A DNA stretch of 45,408 nt, from contig JASAOO010003350.1 in assembly GCA_030849075.1 (NCBI GenBank), forward strand, positions 1-45,408, read 5' to 3'. The translations under genes and the position numbers were made by a program. Every line of letters starts with the position of its first letter. Positions within the stretch are counted from its first letter, which is position 1. A model generated the notes under the pieces. It did no database searches and had not been told where the DNA came from. It saw only the letters and a list, made by a program, of their open reading frames with translations. Below are positions 1-9,424 of the stretch, piece by piece. This stretch comes from Zelonia costaricensis (Eukaryota; Euglenozoa; Kinetoplastea; Trypanosomatida; Trypanosomatidae).

Positions 1-591
1 TCAGCGAAGAGAGAGAGGCGGAGGACAGGAAGACGTCGATCCTTCTGTTGCCTTCCGTGCGGTGGGCAAGACGGTGGTGGGGGGGGGGGTAGAGCAGCAG
101 CAAGCACGGCACCGTCCGCTCGGGAAAGACACACGGGAAGCGGGGGACGGAGTTTGCCGTCGAGGCGCTCGTGGACCCACACTGGACGTGCTCAGTTATG
201 CGTCTCCACATGCTCAGCACTCGCGTCGCGCTCAGGGACGCGAGTTGTGTTTGTCTTCCATTCTCTCTCTCGTGTTTTTTTTCTTAGCGTTGCTGGAGAA
301 GTTAGAGCGGAGCATGTGAAGGCGATGGAGGGGAGGGAGAGGGAAGCGTCGTACAGGGCAGGAAGGCAGCACAGCAGGAGACGTTCAAAGGGGTGTTGCA
401 GCAAAGCACCGGAGAAAAAAAAAGGAGAGAAGGATGAGAAGAACGAAAGGAGTTCTACACCCTCACACACACACACACGCACGTACATGCCAACATCAGT
501 TCCACACCGTCGACGCATCCGCTGAGCATTGCACGGCCTCCGCTGGAGGGACGCACACGGATCGTTCCAGCATCGATGTTGAGATTCCAGT

Positions 592-626
<35 letters not shown>

Positions 627-2202
627 GCCTACCCAAACAGATGTATGCACCGTCACATCAGCCAAGATGCCTCACTTTCCCGATTCCTCTAATCACGGGC
701 TGCGCGAACACTGGCCGGCCTGGGTAGAGTAGTGAGGCGGTCGATCAGCGAGCGGGAGGGGGTGGGGGGGGGTATGGGGAATGCGGAAGCTGGAATGAGG
801 GGGGGGGGTCGTGGGGGCTGGGCTGGAGCGTGGGAGTTGCAAGGCTACACAGGTGACCAAACACGGCATCGACCCCCTCTCTCGTCCGCGGCCACTCGAG
901 ACCTAGTCACAGATGTTCCTGCGACAGCGAGGAAGGCTACACGACGCCCCCCCCCCCCCGCGGAAGTGCAGTAGGAAGTCACGAAAGAGCGAAGAGGAGG
1001 AGAGGGCATGAGGAGGAAGGGAAACATCACATACACACACACACGAACGACAGACCAACACACGTGACCACGTTTGGCAGACCTCTTAAAGGCAGGAGCA
1101 CACTGCGACAGCAACGGGGCGGCGGCCGCGGGACCAGCATTGACGTGAAGGGGGAGCGGGGTGTAGGGGGGTGGAAGGGCTAAGAGAGACGGGAAAAAGG
1201 AGGAAAGAGGGGAAAGATGGATGGCAATCGAGGGTACGCTTCGCGAACGAAGAGCCCACGCACCGACACACGAACGAAGACGCACCGGTCTTCACGCAGG
1301 TGGAGGAGCAGGAGCCCAAACGAAAAGAAGAAAAAGGGAGAGAGAGTCCTGCGTTTACGAGATAAAGGAAGGAGCGGGGAGGGGGGTAGGGTGAGGTCAG
1401 TCGAGAGAAGCGCAATGGGGAGTGTACAGCTGCAGGCAGAAGGTGTTCAAAGACACGCCAACGCGCGCGCAGACAGGAGCACGTGTATAGGCGTGGCTCT
1501 GCGCGTACGTGTATCTACGAGTATGTGCTTGCAGCATGTGTGTCTGAGAAATCGACATGCAACAGCAGCAAGGCAGAGACGAACAAGTGCACAAGTCGGA
1601 ACACCCAAAAGAGTTCCACGACACCACCGCCGGAGAAAAAAAAAAAAGAAAATGGAGAGAGAACGCACAAGGAGGTCACACGCACTTCATGGAAACCCCT
1701 CAAAAACGAAGGGGCGTCAAAAGCCGGCGGATAACCACTGACTAGGAAACAACCTACACACACACACACACACACACACATACACACGCACAGAAGGAGA
1801 AAAACGCAAACAGGACCCTGGAAGAAGCAAACGTCGACAACACAAAGAAGACGCACACGGGCCTCGCCACCTTCGCTTGGGGGGAGGGGGGGGGTAAGTC
1901 GGTGCAGGGGGGGGGGAAGGCATAGTGACGTATGTCTCTTCTTCGTAGCTTCCGTGCGTGCATCAGTGTACGTGTTTGTGTGTGTGGTGTCAACGCCGAG
2001 TCGCGCGCTGAGGAACGCGGGAGTTCGTGAGTACGATGACGGAGGAGGTGGCGGGGGCGGGCGGTTGATGAGAGAGACGGGCCTTTCTAAAAGAATGCGC
2101 TGAGACGGCGGAGGAGGAGAAATAGGGAGACGCGCCGAAACCAAACCGTTGCACGGACGCGCGCTCTTCTGCGAGGAGGATGTGGCGAGGAAACGACGAG
2201 AC

Positions 2203-2233
<31 letters not shown>

Positions 2234-3224
2234 CAGCAGGGGGCTGGGGAAGGGAAGGTGGCGGTGACGCCTGTGCGTGTGTGCATGTGTGGTGAGAGGA
2301 GGGAAGGGCCCACACACACACACACACACACACACGTAGACACGCACAGGTGCGCACACACACACACACACACACAGTCACGGAACCAGTATATGGAGCA
2401 CGGGTAATGTGAGAAAAAAAAAGAGGAGGACAGAGAGTGCCGCTTGGAGAGGAAAGGCAGTGCATCCACAACAAGAAAGGAAAGACATCAGAATCGGGTA
2501 CATCGTCCGGGAACAGCAGCATTGATCACGGAGACTCACACGCACAGAGACACAACACAGCCACAAGACAGGCACACACGTGGTACAGCGGAAGCGCTGG
2601 ACGAGAGCGACGGTGGCAAATGCAGGACCATCAACGCCGGGCGGAGAAGAAGAAAAGAAAAAATGTTCTCGTGCATCATGAGGCAAGAATGGAGACGGTA
2701 TGGGACGAAGCACTGTTAGGGCTGCACCCTCTCCCCCCTCGCACCCGGATGTCAATAAGCAGGCGTGCCGGCTATGTCTGATTCTGACGCGTGCAGAGAT
2801 GATGACGAAGATAACGGGGCTGGGGGGGGTTGAGGGGAGGTTAAGAGACGCGCCGCCATGCGTGAAGTCGGCACAGAACACCACCTTGAACTTAACGACA
2901 CATACAGCACTGGGGAAAGCGCTGGTGCTTTGACCGCTGACACACACACACACACACGCGCGCTTCCTTCTCTTCCCTCTCAACGCAGCACGCGATGCGC
3001 TGCTGCACGAACGTACGTTTATACCACAGTCGGGGTGCGCGGAGACAGCGCGCGCACGGCTGTGCAGCGGCGTGTGTGTGCGTTGGGTAAGGGAGAAGGG
3101 AGGAGGTTCGATGGCAAAGGTGAAGGCGGTGCTTCCCGACGTGGAGAGGGCGGAGGGGGCCACACCTGCAGGCGTTCTCTCTCTGCACTCTGCCGACCTC
3201 TCGGCTCTCCGCCCCACCGCTGCG
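1..3224. other. Non-coding left flank (downstream of pseudocyclase copy 1)
   Basis: No convincing gene is seen in these 3.2 kb. The open frames present are low-complexity translations of (CA)n repeats (near 595-625, 1755-1780, 2205-2233, 2311-2335, 2355-2377, 2940-2957), G-runs and purine-rich DNA. The sequence lies 3' of the minus-strand gene ending at 3225, so it probably holds that gene's 3' UTR and an intergenic spacer. I see no strand switch and no gene on the plus strand. Confidence 0.6.
595..625. repeat. (AC)n dinucleotide repeat
   Basis: An uninterrupted AC run of about 15 units in non-coding DNA. Similar tracts recur in nearly every intergenic space of the window, for example 2205-2233, 9222-9249, 29979-29998 and 31802-31829 (as GT). 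They are typical of Leishmania intergenic and UTR sequence. Confidence 0.9.
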
Positions 3225-6059
3225 TCACATGCCGTCTTCAGACGGGCAGCTTCGCGGGCCGTCGCTAACGGAGGTGACGAGCATCGTCACGTAAGGCGGC
3301 GCCCTCGCCACGAGGGCATCTGGGTTGCACAGGTGAGGGACCAGGTGCAGCTTGCGCACTTGCAGCAACCACTGCGCCGCGCCACGCACGGCGAGGTGCT
3401 CGAGGATGCCCTGTTGCGGCACCCCAAACGCGGACACGAGGCGGCGGAAGATGTTGTGCCGCTCCGGCCCCGCCAGCGGCCGGAACAGGATCGCGTAGCT
3501 CGAGTAGAAGTAGTAAGACAGCGTCCGCACCTCGTCGTACGAGACGCCGCGAATGGACTGATACTCAAAGGCGCAGTGCAGCGCAACATCGAGGAAGCGC
3601 GGGATGATGGGCTGCAGCAGTGCCCGCGTGAGGGCGTCGGCGGGCACGTACGCGGGTGTACTGCGTGCCCGCCCACTCCCGCCCCCGCTGCCCGCCTCAC
3701 TCGAGCGGTCCGCGCTCAGACGGCGGACGCCCGCGGCGGAGAGGGAGGCGGTGCCGCCCCGCCGCGGCGAGCCCGACGCCGCCGCCACCCCCACCACCAC
3801 CGTGCCGGCCTCCTCACGCGCCACGCTGATGTCGAGCGGGTTCTGCCGCACGGGGCTGTGCGAGGAGGGGGAGTGGGCGCGTTGTGCCCGAGTGGAGCGG
3901 GTCTTCCCGCGTGCCTTGAGCTGCATGGCGCCCTCCCAAACACCGGAGGCACGGCAGATCGAGGCGTGTGACCGGCCACACGCGTGCTCGGCTCGCGGAG
4001 GCAGAACCCCGTCGGACACGTACGGGGACGAGTTGATGCGGCTAAGCGGCGACATGGAGGCGCAGGGGTCGCTGAGGTCCGCGTACATGAGCGTTGGTCC
4101 ACACATGACCGTCGCCGCGATCGCCTGCGTGGCTGCGGCGACGTGGTGCGGCCTCGATGGACAGATAAGAAGGTACAGCGGCACCGTGTTCCGGCTGCCG
4201 ACGCCCCCCCACGGCGCAGCCGACGGCGTCGCACCCTCTGCAGGCGCCGTGTCACGGCCGCCGATTCCGTCCGACGCTGCGTTGCGTGCGCTCTGCGGCG
4301 ACTCCACCGTCTGGTACGCGTGCGCCTCCACGCCGACAAGGCCGCGGCACGGCAGCTGCTCCACCACCGCCGCGGACGCCGTCACGACGCCCGGGGCGGC
4401 GAAGGCCCACATGCGGCCGCCAAACACCACGTCAGGGCCCTCGTAGCGGTAGCTGCCCTGCAGCGACTCCACGCGCACGGCCGCGTCGGTGCACCAGTGC
4501 ACGGCGCAGCACACCTCCAGTCGACCCGCGTCCTCGCCCAGCACCGCGCGCAGTTGAGTATCGATGGGGTGGCGCTCCAGCTCCTCGATCACGGAGAAGG
4601 CCATCTGCACGGCGCTGCTGACGTGGCGCGTCACGTACGTCGCGGCGTGTTGTCGTGGCAGCTCCATGCGTACGGCGCCGTGCCGCTCCATCTGTCGCTC
4701 CAGCACAGCCGTCAACTTCTCCGCTACCTCGACCGTCACTCCCGGCACGAGGTCCCAGAGCTCCGCGCCGCGATAGGGGCCGACGGCGAGCATCGCGAAG
4801 GGCGCCATCTTCGGCGCGTGACGGGCCGCATCGTACTCCTTCGTGCTCCACTGAATGGTGACCACGGTGGCGGCGAAGAGCGTCAGCGTGCCGAGCAGGG
4901 TCAACAGGAGGATCAAGGTGATGTTCGATGGCGTCAGCGAAGCGTACGTCTTGCGAGAGCGGACGGCGATCTGTAGGGTGGAGAACGGCGACAGCACGTC
5001 CGCGATGGTGCTATCGGCGATGAAGTCTACCGCCTCGCTGTTGGTCAGCTTCGCGGCGAAGGAGGAGGCGATCACTTTGACGCTCGTGGCGTTGGGGGTA
5101 GTGTAGAGCACGTAGTCCATGTCGAGCTCGCTGGCGGTCGACTGCAGCTGCATCGAGACCAGCAGCCTGCTCACGTTCACGCTGAGCGAGACGAAGCCCC
5201 AGAAGTTGGCCAGTGTCCGCGTGGGGCTCTGCGTGTTGTTGTAGATCGGGATGCGGGCGAGCACAACCCACATGTGCTTCAGCAAAGGCGCGGCGCTGCG
5301 TAGCGGTGGCAGGAACACTTCAATCCCCTCCTCCACCGTCTGGAGCGGCGTCGGGCTGTACTCGTTGGAGGGGTCGGTGGGCGACAACAGGTTGCGGCCG
5401 ATGCTGGCGGCGTCGTAGGGGTACGTCATGGCCACGACACCGCCAGGGGAGACGGTCATCAACGCGAGGTCCGGCTTGAGCTCGGCCAGCAGGGCCGCAT
5501 ACCCGGCGAAGTTCGCGAGGTAGTTCGCCGTCTTGGTGCCATTATCGACCCAGTGGGGGACAATCAGGGATGGGAATGTGCCGACGATGAAGTCCTGTAG
5601 CGAGCGAGTGATGGCGAGGGCGTCGATCATGGCCGTGCGGAAGCTCACCGCCCACGCGGCGCCCGCGGTCGCCTCCTTGGCGCGCAGGACGGCGTTCTGT
5701 GCTGCAGCGCTGCGTTGCAGTAGCATCATTGGAATGAGTATGCCCAACACGAGGGTGAGAAGCGCGGCAATCACGGCGGTGAGGTACGCGTAGAAGTTCT
5801 TTGGCATCGTGTGAGGCTTCGCCGTGGCATGCGCGTTGGTCGCCGGCTGCCCCGTCACACCGGCGCGCAGCACCGCGACGTCCGGAAGGAGATGCATCGG
5901 TACCGCATTGGAGTCATAGCGTGTGCTCGCCAGCTCCGGTCCGACCGACGGCGCTGCTTCCGCCGCGGCTGCGGCTGCGGGCGCGGTGGCGTCCGCCGTG
6001 GCCGCCGAGGTGCCAACCCGCACCTCGTGGTCGCCCACGCTCCGCTCCCCTACGAGCAT
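3225..6059 (-). CDS. CHASE-like receptor with degenerate adenylate cyclase domain, copy 1
   Basis: A 944-aa membrane protein, paralogous to the gene at 9425-12343. Order: cytosolic N-terminus (1-87), TM1 (about 89-113), extracellular region (114-378), TM2 (379-402), cyclase-like domain (about 414-585), low-complexity linker, conserved C-terminal module (about 810-915). The ectodomain has CHASE-like landmarks: a PGGVV-MTYPYD-ASIGRNLL stretch (205-225), an R-IPIY segment (269-273) and a FWGF strand (286-289). The cytosolic domain follows class III cyclases through APKMAP (415-420), ELW (433-435), a SSAVQMA helix (481-487) and YRYEG (537-541). The position of the first metal Asp reads Gly, the second metal Asp is absent and the transition-state Asn reads Val, although Arg549 remains. 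It is therefore probably a non-catalytic sensor or scaffold. The ATG at 6059 is 26 nt below a strong splice acceptor. Assignment is by eye: topology is secure, domain identity moderately so. Confidence 0.75.
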   Translation of the reverse strand: MLVGERSVGDHEVRVGTSAATADATAPAAAAAAEAAPSVGPELASTRYDSNAVPMHLLPDVAVLRAGVTGQPATNAHATAKPHTMPKNFYAYLTAVIAALLTLVLGILIPMMLLQRSAAAQNAVLRAKEATAGAAWAVSFRTAMIDALAITRSLQDFIVGTFPSLIVPHWVDNGTKTANYLANFAGYAALLAELKPDLALMTVSPGGVVAMTYPYDAASIGRNLLSPTDPSNEYSPTPLQTVEEGIEVFLPPLRSAAPLLKHMWVVLARIPIYNNTQSPTRTLANFWGFVSLSVNVSRLLVSMQLQSTASELDMDYVLYTTPNATSVKVIASSFAAKLTNSEAVDFIADSTIADVLSPFSTLQIAVRSRKTYASLTPSNITLILLLTLLGTLTLFAATVVTIQWSTKEYDAARHAPKMAPFAMLAVGPYRGAELWDLVPGVTVEVAEKLTAVLERQMERHGAVRMELPRQHAATYVTRHVSSAVQMAFSVIEELERHPIDTQLRAVLGEDAGRLEVCCAVHWCTDAAVRVESLQGSYRYEGPDVVFGGRMWAFAAPGVVTASAAVVEQLPCRGLVGVEAHAYQTVESPQSARNAASDGIGGRDTAPAEGATPSAAPWGGVGSRNTVPLYLLICPSRPHHVAAATQAIAATVMCGPTLMYADLSDPCASMSPLSRINSSPYVSDGVLPPRAEHACGRSHASICRASGVWEGAMQLKARGKTRSTRAQRAHSPSSHSPVRQNPLDISVAREEAGTVVVGVAAASGSPRRGGTASLSAAGVRRLSADRSSEAGSGGGSGRARSTPAYVPADALTRALLQPIIPRFLDVALHCAFEYQSIRGVSYDEVRTLSYYFYSSYAILFRPLAGPERHNIFRRLVSAFGVPQQGILEHLAVRGAAQWLLQVRKLHLVPHLCNPDALVARAPPYVTMLVTSVSDGPRSCPSEDGM
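4346..4506. repeat. 161-bp tract nearly identical to 10549-10709 (copy in pseudocyclase 1)
   Basis: This tract matches 10549-10709 without gaps and with a single A/G mismatch. It encodes the second half of the cyclase-like domain. Flanking parts of the two genes show many more differences, including synonymous ones. Confidence 0.9.
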
Positions 6060-6085
6060 GTGTGCGAACAGGGAAAAGGGCGAGC

Positions 6086-6150
6086 CTAAGAGAGCAGAAG
6101 AAGAAAAAAGAAGGAGGGAACTGAGGAAGGGGAGGGGGGGGGGCGACGTC
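6086..6150 (-). promoter_or_regulatory. Predicted trans-splice acceptor for pseudocyclase copy 1
   Basis: On the minus strand a long C/T tract runs from about 6150 to 6088 and ends in AG at 6087-6086, 26 nt before the ATG at 6059. Another AG lies within the tract. This is the expected signal for spliced-leader addition. Confidence 0.55.
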
Positions 6151-9100
6151 AGTCACACACCCACACATCCACACCCACACACACACACACAAAGATGTAA
6201 GAGGCCAAAACACCTCCAAGAGACCACCAGACAGTGAAGGCAGAAAAAAAAAAAAACAAAGACAGGAAGCACCAGAGGCCCGGTACACCGCGCCAACACC
6301 CGCGTGACGTACCACGGATGCGGAGATCCAAGAGATGAGGAGGTGGATGGGTGGCGTCCCTCCCTCCCACGGAGTGGCGCGCACGCGAGCACGCGACGCC
6401 GCTGGCAGAGTGCGGGTTTGCGTAGGACCGCTCAAAAATGGGAAGAGGGGCGGGGGGATGGCGCAGGGAAGCAGCAGGCGTGAGCGGCTCCGTTGTTTCT
6501 GTGTGTGTGTGTGTGTGTGTATGGCAAGATGGAGTGGAACACAGCGCAGTGGCACTAAGCTGAGCGGAGGGCATGTCCTCATGAGCACAACGTGGGGCGA
6601 GGTGTCAGGGCCAATGCACTGCGGCACCTCTTCTGCACGCCCGTGGTGTGTGCGCGCCACGTCACTCTCTAGCCGAAGCCAAGCCGGCGGAAGGAGCGCA
6701 GTCGGGTCTCACGCCCCCCCCCAAGCCTTCGACGTTCGATTCGAATGGTCAAGGCGGGGGAGGGGTGAAACAACAACGGGGGCAACGGAGCAGCGGAAGA
6801 GGGATCATCATCACCGAGCTTTCGATGCGCCGTCGCGGGGTCATCGCTGCGCGCCCGATTGCAATGCGGGTGTTCTCTGTCTTTTCTTTTCGATTTCTAG
6901 TTCTTCGTTTCAAGCACGGTGACTTCGTGATACCGTTGACACGAGATGGGGTGAGGTGGGATGGGGTGAAGAGGGGGGGGGGGGGGGCTCACGGAGAAAA
7001 GGGAGGGGGGGGACGGGCATCTGTGGAGGGCTGTGGCAGTCCGTTCCGTGTCCCTATCGCCTACACGCGTTCTTCCCTTTGACATCCCGAGCCGCCTGCG
7101 CCACCACCACGACGACGACGACCACCGCCGCCTTCTCGCACACGGTTGTTCGCCCTGATGTCCTTCCGAGATGATAGGTGAGAGAGCAGGGGGGGGGAGG
7201 GGTAGACAATGCCAGTCTTCATAGTTCAGGTCACCATTAATAAGAGCAGCGAAACACGATGCACTTCACACCAGCGTGCGCCATTACGCACAGGGACAGT
7301 AGCACACACACACACACACATATGCAAACACACTGACAGAGCCACTCAGCCAATCGCCGCGTCCGTCTATGGTCAAAGCACAAGGGGAGTGAGAGAAGGG
7401 GGAGGACGGAAAGGCAGATCCAGCTAAGATAAAGGGAGGGAGGGGGGGTGAGGCAGGCAGAAGAAAAAGGTGGTGGGCCAGCCGCCACCGGCGTACGCGA
7501 GTGTGCTAGATATAACACGGAAGACAAACAGAAGAAAGAAGTCAAAATTCGGGGAGAGATTTTTTTGGGGGAAAGGGAGTGAAGGCGGCGGCTGTGGTGC
7601 TGCCTATGCCCGTGTGCTTGTAGGTGTACTAGTGGGGGGGGGGGGGGCGGGCGGGCGTACATGCATCTGTGCTTGGTTACGTGCATCAACGTTGTCATCA
7701 TCATCGATGTTATTCTTTTTCCCACCTCAAGACAGTTCGCATTTCTGCGGTTTGTCTTTTTTTTTCCATTTCCGTGTGGATATTGTTGGCGGCTCAGAAG
7801 TCGCACCGAAGATGTCAGGAAATAGGGGAGATCCGCGGGGTACGCCAGCTCTCGGGGGCCTTCTCTTCCCTCTGTCGGAAGCACGGCCCGCCTGTCTGAT
7901 GCGCGGGGCAACATGCAGTCGGTGTGTGACGTGAGGAGGGCCAACGCTGGAAGGGGGGGGGGGGGCATAAGCCGAGTTGACCCAGCAAACAGCTAGCAGC
8001 GGCGCCGTCGAGGGACGGGACCGACGAAGNAAACAGCTGGCAGCGGCGCCGTCGAGGGACGGGACCGACGAAGACACAGGGGAGGGAGGACACAGACCAC
8101 CCTCTCCATTCCTCCACAAGAAGCGGAGGCGTTCCATGACACACAAACGAAAAGAAAGGAAGGCACCCACACGAAGAGAAACACAAAGCAAAGCGACATC
8201 ACACAAAGGGGAAAGCGGAGTGCAGTGCAGGCGGTCATTGAGGGGGGGGGGGGGGAAGAGAGAGCGAAGTGCCGCGGCGCTGAGTGGGCACCGACCGGCT
8301 CGTGAAGTGGCGCACGAGTGCTGGTAAAGCAGGCGGGAGAAGTAGGGGGGAGGAGGTTGTGCGCAGTACGCTGACGCATCCGCCGCGAAGCAGACGCAAA
8401 CCAGTTAAACAAAAAGGAAACCACAACACAGACACGCGAACACACGCAGAGACCAACACTTGTCAGTGCACGCGCATAACTACACGCGTAGACCGTGCAA
8501 GCTCTGCTCATCTCCGCATGGCAGGAGAACCTCCGTGCCGCTCCAGTAAACGCACTGACACACACACACGCACACACATGCTTATGCACACACACACGCA
8601 CACACGCACATACACACTCTCGCGCGCCTCCGCGGCGTTGAAAGAAGAGGGAGGGAGAGCGAAGGGAGGCGAGGTGATGCCCCGAGTGGCACCGGACAAG
8701 TCTCCTTCAACGCAGCGCAGAAGTGCTGCCCGACGTGGGGGAAAAAAGAAGAGAAACACGCAGCAACAGCGACGAGACAAAGTGCGACAACAACAACAGG
8801 AGCACGCACGTGAGGAGCAGCACATCCACACATACACACATACAAGGCTGTGACAGTGGGTATAAGAAGGAGGAGGGAGGGAGGGAGGGGGGGGGGGGGA
8901 GGTATACGAAGCCACCGGGACAGCTGTGGCGGTTGGAGTGGAAGGAGAGGGGGGAGGGCGAGGGCCAGAAGTTCTGCCGAGGGGTGCGGCGAGGCAAGAG
9001 ACGCTGGTCAGCGCAGCCCCCTCTCCCGTCCCTCCGTGTCCCTCGCTCCTCACCACCTTCTGCATTGCAGGTGTTCACTGCCGTCTCGTGTGCACGGCGG

Positions 9101-9424
9101 ATGCGGATGCGGGTGCGGGAGGGGAGGGAAGGGGGGGGGGCGGGGAAGAAGACGACGACGAGAGCAGTGGCAGAGCGGCAGAGGGAGTATCAGGACGCCG
9201 CGCTGGCACGTACAGCGAAGAAACACACACACACACACACACACACACGTACACACACAAGTCTGCATCGGCCCCGCGTAGCAGCAGAACCGCAGAAGCG
9301 TCTGAAAAGAGAAACAACAGAGCCTCCACAGCGGTGGGGTACACGCACCGCGACGTGGCCCGCCGGCATCAACACAGCCGCACGCGACGCAGAAAGTGGC
9401 AGGCCCGCCTCTGCCCGCCTTCAG
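6151..9424. other. Intergenic region between the tandem pseudocyclases
   Basis: About 3.3 kb with no supportable gene. It contains GT/CA repeats (about 6499-6520, 7305-7320, 8560-8615, 9222-9249), G-runs (6970-6988, 7635-7648) and an assembly gap at 8030. It should hold the 3' UTR of copy 2 and the spacer upstream of copy 1. Open frames here are repeat translations or shadows of the flanking gene. Confidence 0.6.
7987..8073. repeat. 43-bp near-identical direct duplication around an N gap (7987-8029, 8031-8073)
   Basis: The 43 bases on each side of the single N at 8030 are the same except for one A/G difference at 7995/8039. A duplication abutting an N exactly is what two unmerged overlapping contig ends would give. 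It is probably an assembly artefact, not a biological repeat. Confidence 0.85.

Noticed and set aside
595..625. CRISPR-like array or satellite
   Set aside because: The repeats are plain dinucleotides without spacers, typical of Leishmania intergenic DNA.
1515..2522. Minus-strand frame of 335 codons in the left flank
   Set aside because: It is a translation of CA/GT repeats (Cys-Val and Thr-His runs) with frequent proline and serine and no conserved-looking segment.
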